Numbered from the stretch's first letter, positions 1 to 6,195 are shown. The stretch: 6,587 nt of DNA from Pseudomonadota bacterium (GCA_023451915.1 JAEXXS010000507.1:1-6587), one strand, 5' to 3'. The notes: generated by a model from the letters alone, not told the origin. Translations and numbers: made by a program.

Positions 1-1
1 G

Positions 2-2362
2 GGCGGTGCGGTAGAAAGCGATGCCTTGCAGGCTTTCGTTTCGTTCTTCTCCGGCGGCGAGGGGCTGGCGCTTCTCGATGCACAGACGCTCAATGTCGGC
101 TTCAAGGCCGGGCCGGTGCGGTTCCAGGATATGGAAGCGGCCAATGTCGATCTGGCCATGCGCCTTCACGATGGACGCTTCGATTTCGACCGGCTGATGA
201 TCAGCGATGTTGCAGACGCGACGCTGACGGCGACAGGCGCTTATGAGCCTTTCGCCAACTCCCCTTCGGGCAAGCTGGACGCGACGATCCTCTCTGGTGA
301 TCTGTCGCGGTTCATAGCGCTGATGGCGAACCGTTATCCGCAGCTGCCGCTGTTTCGCGCACTGTCGGCGCGTGCGGCGAATTTTCCCGGTCTGTTTGAA
401 GACAGCGAGATCAATGTGATCGCCAATGCGGTTGCGCCGGTCAGGCCCGAAACGCAGGCCAATCCCGCGAAGAACGGTGCGGCGAAAGGCAAGAGCGCCC
501 GCCCTGCCGACACGAAGACGAAGACTTCGCCTGAGCGTGGCGAGTTTTCCTTCAGCGTCACTGGCAAGACCGGCGGAATGAAGCTCGATCTGTCGGGAAC
601 CGCCAGCGGCGGCGAGACCGATGCAGACCCGTTGCAGATGCAGCTGAACGGCACGGCTACTTCCGAGCAGGGTGAGGCCGTACTGGCCCTGATCGGCCTG
701 CCGTCGCTGCCATTGGGGCTTGCCGGTGAGCTGACCGCCGATCTCACCATGCAGGGCGCGCCCACCGCCGGGATGCGGACGCTTTTGAAGCTGACGGCGC
801 CGGACGGTACGGCTTCGGCTGACGGGGTGATTTCGCTGATCGGTAGCGATATTGCTGCAAGCGGCAAGGCGCATATCAAATCAGCCGATCTGCAACCATT
901 CATCGCGACGGCAGGCTATGCATTGCCGGGTTATGGCGCAGGCCTGTCCGCCAATCTTTCCAGTGATTTCCAGTTTGCCAAAGGTATTCTGCGGTTCCCG
1001 AATCTTGCCGGTCAGTTGGGCGGCGAAGATGTGTCGGCGCGGCTGGAGGCGAATTTTGCCGATAGCGGACTGCCGCAGTTGAAAGGGGAGGCGAAGCTCG
1101 CTTCGCTTGAGGTCGATGGTCTGGCGGCCATTATGCTCGGTCAGGATGCGTTTGAACCGGCCAAGCCCACGGAAAAATCCATCTGGCCGCGTGGGGCTTT
1201 TGCCATTCGTCCGTCGCTGCCGCTGCTGATCGACGTGAAGCTGAATGTTGCCGAGGCGCATATGCAAGGGTTCGGCACCGCGACGGAATTTTCGACGCGC
1301 CTGCAAAAGACAATCGACAGTCTGAGCCTTACCGAACTGACCGGACACTGGGCTGGGGGCTATCTCGCTGGCACTTTGTCGCTGCGTAACAGCGATAAGA
1401 ATGCGCTGCTTTCGACCGATCTGAAATGGAGTGGCGCTGACCTCGCCAATTTCTACCGTCTGGAAAATGGTTCTGCGCCTTTGGGCGGTGTCGTCAAGGC
1501 AGCGGTGACACTGAATGGCAGCGGCGAAAACGCCGCCGCGCTGGTCAGTTCGCTGGCGGGAACGGCGACTGTCGATGTCGAAAAATTCGCGGTGGCTGGT
1601 CTGGATGGTGCGGCGCTGCCTGCCATGGTCGCTGCCGCTGACAGCATTGGCGACCAGCCTGCCGGCGACGAGAAACTGGATGCGAAGCGATTTGCCGCCA
1701 TTGCGGATAAGGCGGTTGCGCCCGATGCGCGGTTCACGCCCGGCGATGCGCTTTTCGAATTTACGGTGGCGGGCGGTATTGCGCGGATGGCGGCGGCCAA
1801 TTTGTCCGATGGCAATGCGGCTTTGTTGAGCGATTTGCAATTCGATCTGTCAACGCTTGGCGTCGGCGGCAGCGGAACGTTTACATTCCAGCGTGAGGAG
1901 GGCCCCCAGACTGGTCTTTCGCCACAGGTGGCTTTCACGATCCGCGGATCCTATGACTGGCCCGAAGTGAAGCTCGATCGGCAGCCGCTTGTACAGTTTC
2001 TGACGCAGCGTGCGCTGGAACGTGAACAGGAGCGCGTCGAGGCCATGCAGGCCAGCCTGATGGAAAAGCAGCGTCTGCGCCGTCAGCTTGGCGTTCTCGA
2101 AGCCGATGCGGCAGAACGCGCACGCGCCCAACAGGAAGACGAGACACGCCGCCGCACGGAAGCGGCAGCTCGCATCGCAGCGGAAAAACAAGCCGAGGAG
2201 AAGAAGCGTCTGGAGTCGCAACCACCCCAGCCAGCCAATCCGGAAGGCGGGGCTGCAAATGGCGGGGCGACACCGTTGGTGAGCCCGCAAGGCGGTCAGT
2301 CGCTCAATGAATTTCTGAAAACACTGGAACCAACACCGGTCGCGCCCGTCCAGCAACCTTGA
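2..2362 (+). CDS. AsmA-family envelope protein, C-terminal part (5' end outside window)
   Basis: The reading frame is open from base 2 to the TGA at 2360-2362, giving 786 visible residues. No true start is present: the in-frame TTG at 26 lies inside the frame and has no ribosome binding site, so the gene begins upstream. The text is long, repetitive and glycine/alanine-rich, with β-strand-like segments of alternating polarity, as in AsmA-like proteins. Around visible residues 473-539 is a typical AsmA C-terminal stretch (LNGSGENAAALVSSLAG, then a GLDGAALP segment). A Lys/Ala/Pro-rich linker occupies about 143-180. Residues about 668-738 form a charged Glu/Arg/Ala-rich coiled coil, followed by a Pro/Gly/Gln-rich tail. 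AsmA relatives are inner-membrane-anchored periplasmic proteins tied to outer-membrane assembly and, for several members, lipid transport. The N-terminal anchor would be in the missing part. The family call is good; the precise role is unknown. Confidence 0.85.
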   Translation, partial: GGAVESDALQAFVSFFSGGEGLALLDAQTLNVGFKAGPVRFQDMEAANVDLAMRLHDGRFDFDRLMISDVADATLTATGAYEPFANSPSGKLDATILSGDLSRFIALMANRYPQLPLFRALSARAANFPGLFEDSEINVIANAVAPVRPETQANPAKNGAAKGKSARPADTKTKTSPERGEFSFSVTGKTGGMKLDLSGTASGGETDADPLQMQLNGTATSEQGEAVLALIGLPSLPLGLAGELTADLTMQGAPTAGMRTLLKLTAPDGTASADGVISLIGSDIAASGKAHIKSADLQPFIATAGYALPGYGAGLSANLSSDFQFAKGILRFPNLAGQLGGEDVSARLEANFADSGLPQLKGEAKLASLEVDGLAAIMLGQDAFEPAKPTEKSIWPRGAFAIRPSLPLLIDVKLNVAEAHMQGFGTATEFSTRLQKTIDSLSLTELTGHWAGGYLAGTLSLRNSDKNALLSTDLKWSGADLANFYRLENGSAPLGGVVKAAVTLNGSGENAAALVSSLAGTATVDVEKFAVAGLDGAALPAMVAAADSIGDQPAGDEKLDAKRFAAIADKAVAPDARFTPGDALFEFTVAGGIARMAAANLSDGNAALLSDLQFDLSTLGVGGSGTFTFQREEGPQTGLSPQVAFTIRGSYDWPEVKLDRQPLVQFLTQRALEREQERVEAMQASLMEKQRLRRQLGVLEADAAERARAQQEDETRRRTEAAARIAAEKQAEEKKRLESQPPQPANPEGGAANGGATPLVSPQGGQSLNEFLKTLEPTPVAPVQQP

Positions 2363-2374
2363 TCTGCGGTAAGC

Positions 2375-2611
2375 TCAGCGGGCTGGTTCTATCTGCGATT
2401 TGAGCCAGTTCAACACGTGAAGCCGCAGCGCTGATGACAGATTGGTGGTGCGCTCGCGCTTGCTATCCACCTCTGCGACAAGGGCTGCAATCGACTGACC
2501 GCGCATTTCGGCGATGTGGTTGAGAATCGCGAAGAATTCATCTTCCAGCGTATAGCTGGTCGCATGGCCGCGAATACTGACGGAATGCTTGCGCAGGCCG
2601 CCGGGGCTCAA
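2375..2611 (-). CDS. Ribbon-helix-helix domain protein (RHH_4-like)
   Basis: This 78-residue protein belongs to the small ribbon-helix-helix group common in alphaproteobacteria. The segment LRKHSVSIRGHATSYTLEDE (residues 6-25) is the signature: a short β-strand (about 10-14, the DNA-contacting ribbon in RHH proteins) leading into helix 1. A second helix follows (IAALVAEVDSKR), and the end has the family's NLSSALRLHVLNWL stretch. The start chosen is TTG at 2611-2609. It overlaps the stop codon of the upstream DUF4169 gene as TTGA, and the domain begins only five residues later. The next in-frame ATG would remove the ribbon. Translation is therefore probably coupled to the upstream gene. The stop is 12 bp from the end of the convergent AsmA gene. 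A DNA-binding regulatory role is inferred from the fold; the targets are unknown. Confidence 0.85.
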   Translation of the reverse strand: MSPGGLRKHSVSIRGHATSYTLEDEFFAILNHIAEMRGQSIAALVAEVDSKRERTTNLSSALRLHVLNWLKSQIEPAR

Positions 2612-2808
2612 TGGTCGCCATCCGTGTCGTCTTTGCGCTCCAGGCGGTTCATATCCAGAAAGCGCTCGCTCTTGCGGGTCGCTTCGCGTGCGAAGTCTTT
2701 TTCAGTCTTCGTTCGCCCGAAAAGAATTCGGTTTTGATCCGCCTGTTTTTCCTTGGCGTCACGCGCTTTCTTTTTCTTGAACTGCCGCAGATTGACGATG
2801 TCGCTCAT
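2608..2808 (-). CDS. DUF4169 family small basic protein
   Basis: A 66-residue, highly charged protein starting MSDIVNLRQFKKKKARDAKE. The MSDIVNLRQ opening, the lysine/arginine-rich helix after it and the central RILFGRTKTEKDF segment are characteristic of DUF4169, a family of unknown function found in alphaproteobacteria. I chose ATG at 2808-2806 because family members begin at this MSD. An upstream in-frame ATG at 2835 would add nine residues (MHGGIRDIE) not typical of the family. It would also swallow the purine-rich GGAGG and GAGAT stretches that could serve as ribosome binding sites. No signal peptide or membrane segment is present, so it is probably a cytoplasmic helical protein. It overlaps the ribbon-helix-helix gene by four bases, so the two form a transcriptional unit. 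The function is not known. Confidence 0.88.
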   Translation of the reverse strand: MSDIVNLRQFKKKKARDAKEKQADQNRILFGRTKTEKDFAREATRKSERFLDMNRLERKDDTDGDH

Positions 2809-2842
2809 TTCGATATCTCGGATGCCTCCATGCATTGGCGCA

Positions 2843-2872
2843 TTTATAACGCGGCGCTCCGATGACCTGCAA
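2843..2872 (-). promoter_or_regulatory. Candidate sigma-70-type promoter for the DUF4169/RHH pair
   Basis: On the minus strand, TTGCAG (2872-2867) and TATAAA (2848-2843) are separated by 18 nt. Initiation would fall near 2836 and give a leader of about 28 nt before the ATG at 2808. The -10 box is good and the -35 box moderate. The -35 sits on the edge of a short hairpin. Assigned by eye only. Confidence 0.35.
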
Positions 2873-2884
2873 GCTGCCAGCTTG
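2870..2884 (-). other. Short perfect hairpin after the small membrane protein gene
   Basis: CAAGCTG and CAGCTTG flank a single central base, which in RNA would fold as a 6-bp stem with a 3-nt loop. It starts three bases after the stop of the 58-residue ORF on the minus strand. No T-run follows, so it is a poor intrinsic terminator. It could be an attenuator or a 3'-end stabilising hairpin between this ORF and DUF4169. Confidence 0.35.
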
Positions 2885-2886
2885 GC

Positions 2887-3063
2887 TTACTGTCTTGGTT
2901 CCTTGGGATTGGTGAACCACCAGATCGCGACCGAAACCGCGACGAGCAGGAGCAGGCCGACTGTCATTTGCCAAAGGGGAAAGTTTGGCGCGTCACTCGC
3001 GATGAAGAATGCAGCGATAACGCCGCTTATCCAGAGAACTGCTTGCGCTAACAAACGGACCAT
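2887..3063 (-). CDS. Small two-helix membrane protein, 58 residues (hypothetical)
   Basis: Reading the minus strand from ATG at 3063-3061 to TAA at 2889-2887 gives a 58-residue protein beginning MVRLLAQAVLWISGVIAAFF. It has two hydrophobic segments, about residues 4-22 and 33-50, joined by a short loop (ASDAPNFPLWQ). It ends in a polar tail, TNPKEPRQ, so it looks like a helical hairpin in the inner membrane. A purine-rich AAGGCGGGAA lies just upstream of the ATG as a reasonable ribosome binding site. The ORF fills an otherwise empty gap between sspB and DUF4169 on the same strand. The tryptophans at the membrane borders and the charged ends resemble a real protein more than chance translation. 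I do not recognise a family and assign no function. It is below the size many gene finders report. Confidence 0.65.
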   Translation of the reverse strand: MVRLLAQAVLWISGVIAAFFIASDAPNFPLWQMTVGLLLLVAVSVAIWWFTNPKEPRQ

Positions 3064-3278
3064 GAAATTCCCGCCTTATCTAAACTTAGTTGGTCAACAC
3101 CTTAAGGTCTTGAATTTCGGTTGCCTTGATCGAAGTCAAAATGCGTGGCTTGGTCTCTAATATACTATGAAATAGCACATCGTTTGACCATAGCTTTATG
3201 CGTCTGGTTTCTGCGCCACAGCATATGCGTGCAGCGCGGACCATGTTTTCAAAGGTAAGCGGAGACGGAAGATAAAAT
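3064..3278 (-). other. Intergenic gap downstream of sspB
   Basis: These 215 bp between the sspB stop and the small membrane protein contain no gene I can support. They are more A+T-rich than their surroundings. The only structure I see is the dyad at 3094-3113. No intrinsic terminator with a T-run follows sspB, so read-through into the small ORF is possible. Confidence 0.5.
3094..3113. promoter_or_regulatory. 20-bp dyad upstream of the small membrane protein gene
   Basis: TCAA-C-ACCTTAAGGT-C-TTGA is symmetric apart from one C/C pair on each side of the perfect 10-bp core. It lies 31-50 bp upstream of the ATG at 3063, where an operator or promoter element would sit. On the minus strand a weak promoter (TTAAGG, 17 nt, TAGATA) overlaps its core. 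No regulator can be named. Confidence 0.3.
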
Positions 3279-3854
3279 CTATTTCTTGCGGAAAGCGTCC
3301 AGCGATACCACGTCGGCAGATGGCTTGGGCGTATCTTCGCCTTCCGCATTATCCTTGGCCGCTGCTGCCTGCTTTTCAGCGGCAGACTTGCGCGATTTTG
3401 CCTTGGGCTTTTCCGGCTTTTCGGGCGCGGATTCCACCGGCATCATCTCGATTGGCGCGATATTGTGGTCTTCGTCATTGTCGCTGGTCGGCTGGACAGC
3501 CGCGACATCGAACTCAAGCTCGAAATTGACGGACGGATCGTAGAAGCCGCGCACCGCCGAGAACGGTATCACCAGCTTTTCGGGGATATCGCCGAAAGAC
3601 AGGCCGACTTCGAACAGCTGATCGGTGACATTCATGTCCCAGAACTGGTGCTGCAACACGATTGTCATCTGCTCGGGATATTTCTCTTTCAGGCGCGAGG
3701 AAATACGCACGCCCGGCGCTCCGGTGAGGAACGTGATAAAGAAATGATGATTGCCGGGCAGGCCAGCCTTGGCCACCTCCGCAAGAACCTTGCGGATGAC
3801 GCCACGGAGGGCTTCCTGAGCGAGAATGTCGTAACGGATCAAATCCTGTACCAT
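3279..3854 (-). CDS. sspB: SspB, ClpXP protease adaptor for ssrA-tagged proteins (alphaproteobacterial type)
   Basis: SspB binds the ssrA degradation tag on proteins released by trans-translation and tethers them to ClpX, speeding degradation by ClpXP in the cytoplasm. The 191-residue product carries the family's folded domain at about residues 1-118. It opens with DLIRYDILAQEALRGVIRKV, followed by HHFFITFLT (36-44), GVRISSRLKEKYP (48-60) and MTIVLQHQFWDMNV (63-76). A flexible acidic then Lys/Ala/Pro-rich linker spans about 119-178. It ends in a short conserved-looking tail, ADVVSLDAFRKK, which by analogy with other SspB proteins should be the ClpX-docking peptide. The start at 3854 fits the known N-terminus, although the upstream sequence has only a weak GGGATAAG ribosome binding site. 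The gene lies 98 bp after the TetR gene, on the same strand as ssrA about 2.4 kb away. Confidence 0.93.
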   Translation of the reverse strand: MVQDLIRYDILAQEALRGVIRKVLAEVAKAGLPGNHHFFITFLTGAPGVRISSRLKEKYPEQMTIVLQHQFWDMNVTDQLFEVGLSFGDIPEKLVIPFSAVRGFYDPSVNFELEFDVAAVQPTSDNDEDHNIAPIEMMPVESAPEKPEKPKAKSRKSAAEKQAAAAKDNAEGEDTPKPSADVVSLDAFRKK

Positions 3855-3860
3855 GGTTTT

Positions 3861-3891
3861 CTTATCCCACGGATTCGCAGGCAGATGTCAA
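3861..3891 (-). promoter_or_regulatory. Candidate sspB promoter
   Basis: A consensus TTGACA lies at 3891-3886 on the minus strand in the gap upstream of sspB. The best -10 match, GATAAG (3866-3861), is 19 nt away, longer than ideal. It would place initiation almost on the ATG at 3854. A 10-bp palindrome, GATATATATC (3914-3923), lies just upstream and could supply an alternative A+T-rich element. Low confidence. Confidence 0.3.
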
Positions 3892-3952
3892 GTTCGTTCT
3901 CGCACGAAACGATGATATATATCGCGAAAGTGCGGTGATGCTGCTCGATCTG

Positions 3953-4690
3953 TCAGGGGTGACGAGCCGCTTCCCGGGACGATTCAGTCACGCCGAATGC
4001 CAGCAGGAATGTCCTCACACCATTTATGGCGCTGCGCTCGATAATATCATCATCGACGGCGCATCCGTGCAGCGCATGCAACTGTGTATCGGCGCTGATC
4101 AGCGCCATGAAATGCAGCGCCGCCAGATCGGGATCGTCCAGACGCAAATGCCCGGCGAGCGCCAGACGGGAAAGGCACGCGGCAACGGCTGGTATGGCCT
4201 GGGCCGGGCCCTTGGTCTTGCAGATATAGCCCGCAAAGGACGGATCGGGCGAACTGGATTGCAAAAGCTTGCGCAGAAACGCGCCCGATGGATCGTAAAC
4301 GCAGTTTCTGTTCATGCGGATTGCGAAAGCCGTCAGGTCCTGCTCAAGATTGTCGCCGGTCTGTGGAAAAGTGGAAAGCACCCCAAACAGGCTCGCATTC
4401 ATGCGGTCCAGCGCGTCTTCCACCACAGCGGCGAGCAAGGCTTCCTTGTCGCGGTAGTGGTTATAAATGGTCTGCCGCGAAACGCCCGCTTCATTTGCGA
4501 TGAGATCGATGCTGGCGCCCTGAAACCCGTCGCGCGAGAAAACACGCGCCGCCGAACACAGGATGAAATCGCGCTTCATACACTGTACAGGCTTCATTGC
4601 GGCAGAGCTAGCCGCGGCGTTCAGCCCTTTTCCGGTGGTGCTGCGCTTCACCGGCGGGGCGGCCATTTCGATTATGTCAGTAGGTTTCAT
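3953..4690 (-). CDS. TetR/AcrR-family transcriptional regulator, probable repressor of the divergent efflux gene
   Basis: TetR proteins are dimeric repressors that leave DNA when a small ligand binds their C-terminal domain. In this 245-residue product the N-terminal DNA-binding domain spans about residues 39-87: ILCSAARVFSRDGFQGASID, then the helix-turn-helix IANEAGVSRQTIYNHYRDKE (64-83). The remainder is an α-helical ligand-binding and dimerisation domain resembling the AefR-like C-terminal class. About 37 residues precede the domain and are low-complexity (Ala, Thr, Pro), which is unusually long for the family. In-frame ATGs at residues 9, 32 and 38 are alternative starts, and none has a clear ribosome binding site. 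The divergent neighbour is a drug exporter, and tandem dyads lie between them, so it probably represses itself and the pump. The inducing compound is unknown. Confidence 0.9.
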   Translation of the reverse strand: MKPTDIIEMAAPPVKRSTTGKGLNAAASSAAMKPVQCMKRDFILCSAARVFSRDGFQGASIDLIANEAGVSRQTIYNHYRDKEALLAAVVEDALDRMNASLFGVLSTFPQTGDNLEQDLTAFAIRMNRNCVYDPSGAFLRKLLQSSSPDPSFAGYICKTKGPAQAIPAVAACLSRLALAGHLRLDDPDLAALHFMALISADTQLHALHGCAVDDDIIERSAINGVRTFLLAFGVTESSREAARHP

Positions 4691-4696
4691 AAGCCC

Positions 4697-4725
4697 AACA
4701 TAAGATGACTTGACGTTTTGGACAA
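4697..4725 (-). promoter_or_regulatory. Candidate promoter of the TetR gene
   Basis: TTGTCC (4725-4720) and TATGTT (4702-4697) on the minus strand are spaced by 17 nt. The -35 box lies within the first operator-like dyad, which suits autorepression. Initiation would fall near 4690, at the first ATG itself, implying either a leaderless message or use of an internal start. Inferred by eye. Confidence 0.35.
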
Positions 4726-4738
4726 TGGTGTCTAATTT
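4710..4738 (+). promoter_or_regulatory. Candidate promoter of the MFS efflux gene
   Basis: TTGACG (4710-4715) and TAATTT (4733-4738) are separated by 17 nt. The first dyad covers most of the spacer and reaches into the -10 box, and the second covers the rest of the -10, so a bound repressor would block polymerase. Initiation near 4745 leaves a leader of about 240 nt before the ATG at 4984. Confidence 0.4.
4718..4735. promoter_or_regulatory. Operator-like dyad, box 1
   Basis: TTGGACA-ATGG-TGTCTAA is an inverted repeat matching in six of seven arm positions. It has the same layout as box 2 (7-bp arms, 4-bp centre), which it directly abuts. It overlaps the candidate -35 of the TetR gene and the spacer and -10 of the efflux promoter. 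It is probably the weaker of two sites for the adjacent TetR protein. Confidence 0.5.
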
Positions 4739-4755
4739 GACATCAATGTCAAATT
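4734..4755. promoter_or_regulatory. Perfect inverted repeat, box 2: probable TetR operator
   Basis: AATTTGACAT and ATGTCAAATT are perfect 10-bp complementary arms around a 2-bp centre (CA). The length and symmetry are typical of a TetR dimer operator. Within it, TTTGACA-TCAA-TGTCAAA (4736-4753) has the same architecture as box 1. It overlaps the candidate -10 and the start region of the efflux gene. Confidence 0.65.
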
Positions 4756-4983
4756 CCTTTTGGCGTTTCGTCCAGACAAGAGACTGTGACGGTTATTTCA
4801 GAGAGCCGGTTTGTCCGTTTATGGGCATATATCCCGGATATGCTCTGAAAAGCCATAGCAGTTTCAGAGAGTTATCAATCCAGTACCGGTTTTGCGAGCC
4901 CGACGATCCATTCTCCCAAGCGAAGTTGGCGATCCGAAACCGGTGCAGGCACCTCACGAAACATTGATGAAAGCGCGTCTCCC
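4756..4983 (+). promoter_or_regulatory. Long leader of the efflux gene with several inverted repeats
   Basis: No convincing gene lies here. The stretch holds TTTCAGA (4796-4802) paired with TCTGAAA (4844-4850). This directly encloses a stem GCATAT (4825-4830) / ATATGC (4838-4843), so the two could stack. TTTCAGAGAG occurs again at 4862-4871, giving an alternative partner. ACCGGTTT (4885-4892) is complementary to AAACCGGT (4937-4944), and CCGGTTT at 4806-4812 could compete for the same arm. If transcribed from the operator-overlapped promoter, the leader could switch between structures. No known riboswitch class is recognised. Confidence 0.3.
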
Positions 4984-6195
4984 ATGGCTTCGAGTCTTGT
5001 GCGCAATGCGATTGTTCTTGGTCTTCTTTCCGCCGTTGGTCCGTTTGCGATCGACATGTATCTGCCTGCCTTGCCGACCATTGCCGCCGATCTCCATGCG
5101 GAGACCGGTGCTGTTCAGATGAGTCTGCTTGCCTTCTTCATCGCCTTGGCGATTGCTCAGCTTTTCTGCGGTCCTCTGTCGGATATGTTCGGGCGTAAAG
5201 TTCCGCTTTACGGTGGCCTCGTTCTCTTCGCCATCGGCAGTGTCGGCTCGGCGCTGGCGAGCAATATTGATGTGCTGGTGCTGTTCCGCTTCCTGCAAGG
5301 GCTTGGTGCTGCGGCAGGTATGGTGATTCCACGCGCGGTGGTGCGCGATCTGCATACAGGCGTCGAAGCGGCGCGGCTTATGTCGCTTTTAATGCTGGTC
5401 TTCTCGATCTCACCGATTCTGGCGCCCCTTACCGGCTCGATCATCATCAGCTTCTTCGGCTGGCGTGGTGTGTTTTGGGCTGTCCTGGTCGCGGCGATTA
5501 TCGGCCTTGTGCTGGTTGCCACCGCGCAACAGGAAACGCGAACGCGGGAAGCGCGGCTGGAAAGCAGTTTGGGCAGCGCCCTGCGTGGCTATGGCCGGTT
5601 GCTCAAGGACCGCTATTTCCTTGGCCTGGTCTTTGTGGGCGGCTTCGGTATTGCGTCATTCTTCGTCTATCTGGCCAATTCGTCCTTCGTGCTGATCGAC
5701 CATTACGGCCTGACCCCGAACGAATATGCGCTGGCGTTCTCGGCCAATGCGGTGTCGTTCTTCGGTGTTTCGCAGTTGAATGGTTGGCTTGGCGCGCGAT
5801 TCGGCCTGCGCCGCGTGATGCGGGTTGCCGTATCCGGGTTCGCCGCCGCCATGCTTGCCATGTTCGCGGCCGTGCTGATGGGGCATCAGTCGCTGTGGCT
5901 GATCGCAGCGTTCCTGTTCGTCGGCTATGGCTTTCTGGGGCTCGTGATTCCGACAACGGCCGTTCTGGCGCTGGAAGATTACGGCGCGATAGCCGGTACG
6001 GCCTCGGCGCTGATGGGCACGCTGCATTTCGTGATCGGCGGTATGGCGATGGGGCTTACGGGTTCGTTTTTCGACGGATCGGCTGTGCCTATGGTCGGCG
6101 GAATCGCTGGCTGTGCGCTGACCGCATTCGTGCTGACGCAAATCGTTCTCTCCCGCAAAACGAGCGAGGTCGAACCAGAAGCAGCAGCAGCCTGA
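4984..6195 (+). CDS. Bcr/CflA-family multidrug efflux MFS transporter
   Basis: This 403-residue inner-membrane protein should be a proton-driven drug exporter of the 12-helix DHA1 group (bicyclomycin/chloramphenicol-resistance type). Its length and hydrophobic pattern fit 12 helices. Helix 1 has the family signature GPFAIDMYLPALP (19-31), with an acidic residue at Asp24. MFS motif A is GPLSDMFGRK (63-72) in the loop after helix 2. FRFLQGLGAAAG (101-112) carries the helix-4 arginine (Arg102) of motif B and is followed by PRAVVRDL, typical of Bcr/CflA. SISPILAPLTG matches the helix-5 region. The C-terminus is a short polar tail. I used the ATG at 4984, which begins just before helix 1; the ribosome binding site is weak. 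The divergent TetR gene and shared dyads suggest ligand-induced expression. The substrate cannot be read from sequence. Confidence 0.93.
   Translation: MASSLVRNAIVLGLLSAVGPFAIDMYLPALPTIAADLHAETGAVQMSLLAFFIALAIAQLFCGPLSDMFGRKVPLYGGLVLFAIGSVGSALASNIDVLVLFRFLQGLGAAAGMVIPRAVVRDLHTGVEAARLMSLLMLVFSISPILAPLTGSIIISFFGWRGVFWAVLVAAIIGLVLVATAQQETRTREARLESSLGSALRGYGRLLKDRYFLGLVFVGGFGIASFFVYLANSSFVLIDHYGLTPNEYALAFSANAVSFFGVSQLNGWLGARFGLRRVMRVAVSGFAAAMLAMFAAVLMGHQSLWLIAAFLFVGYGFLGLVIPTTAVLALEDYGAIAGTASALMGTLHFVIGGMAMGLTGSFFDGSAVPMVGGIAGCALTAFVLTQIVLSRKTSEVEPEAAAA

Noticed and set aside
881..1840. 319-codon open frame on the minus strand
   Set aside because: It lies wholly opposite the AsmA coding sequence. 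Its translation is Arg/Gln-rich with no family signature, as expected for a shadow frame in G+C-rich DNA.
2759..2974. 71-codon minus-strand ORF across the DUF4169 start
   Set aside because: It overlaps both the 58-residue membrane protein and DUF4169 in another frame. Its text is low-quality and Arg/Pro-rich.
3086..3349. 87-codon minus-strand ORF overlapping the end of sspB
   Set aside because: It overlaps sspB by 71 bp in another frame, has no ribosome binding site that I can see, and shows no coherent domain.
3914..3923. GATATATATC palindrome upstream of sspB
   Set aside because: It is a perfect 10-bp palindrome, but simple alternating AT repeats are common by chance. No second copy or paired promoter element supports an operator.
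3935..4708. 257-codon open frame on the plus strand
   Set aside because: It is antisense to nearly all of the TetR gene, whose helix-turn-helix is clear. The translation has no recognisable domain.
4710..4967. 85-codon plus-strand ORF in the TetR-efflux intergenic region
   Set aside because: It starts inside the operator/promoter region with no ribosome binding site. The composition is unlike the neighbouring genes and no motif is visible.
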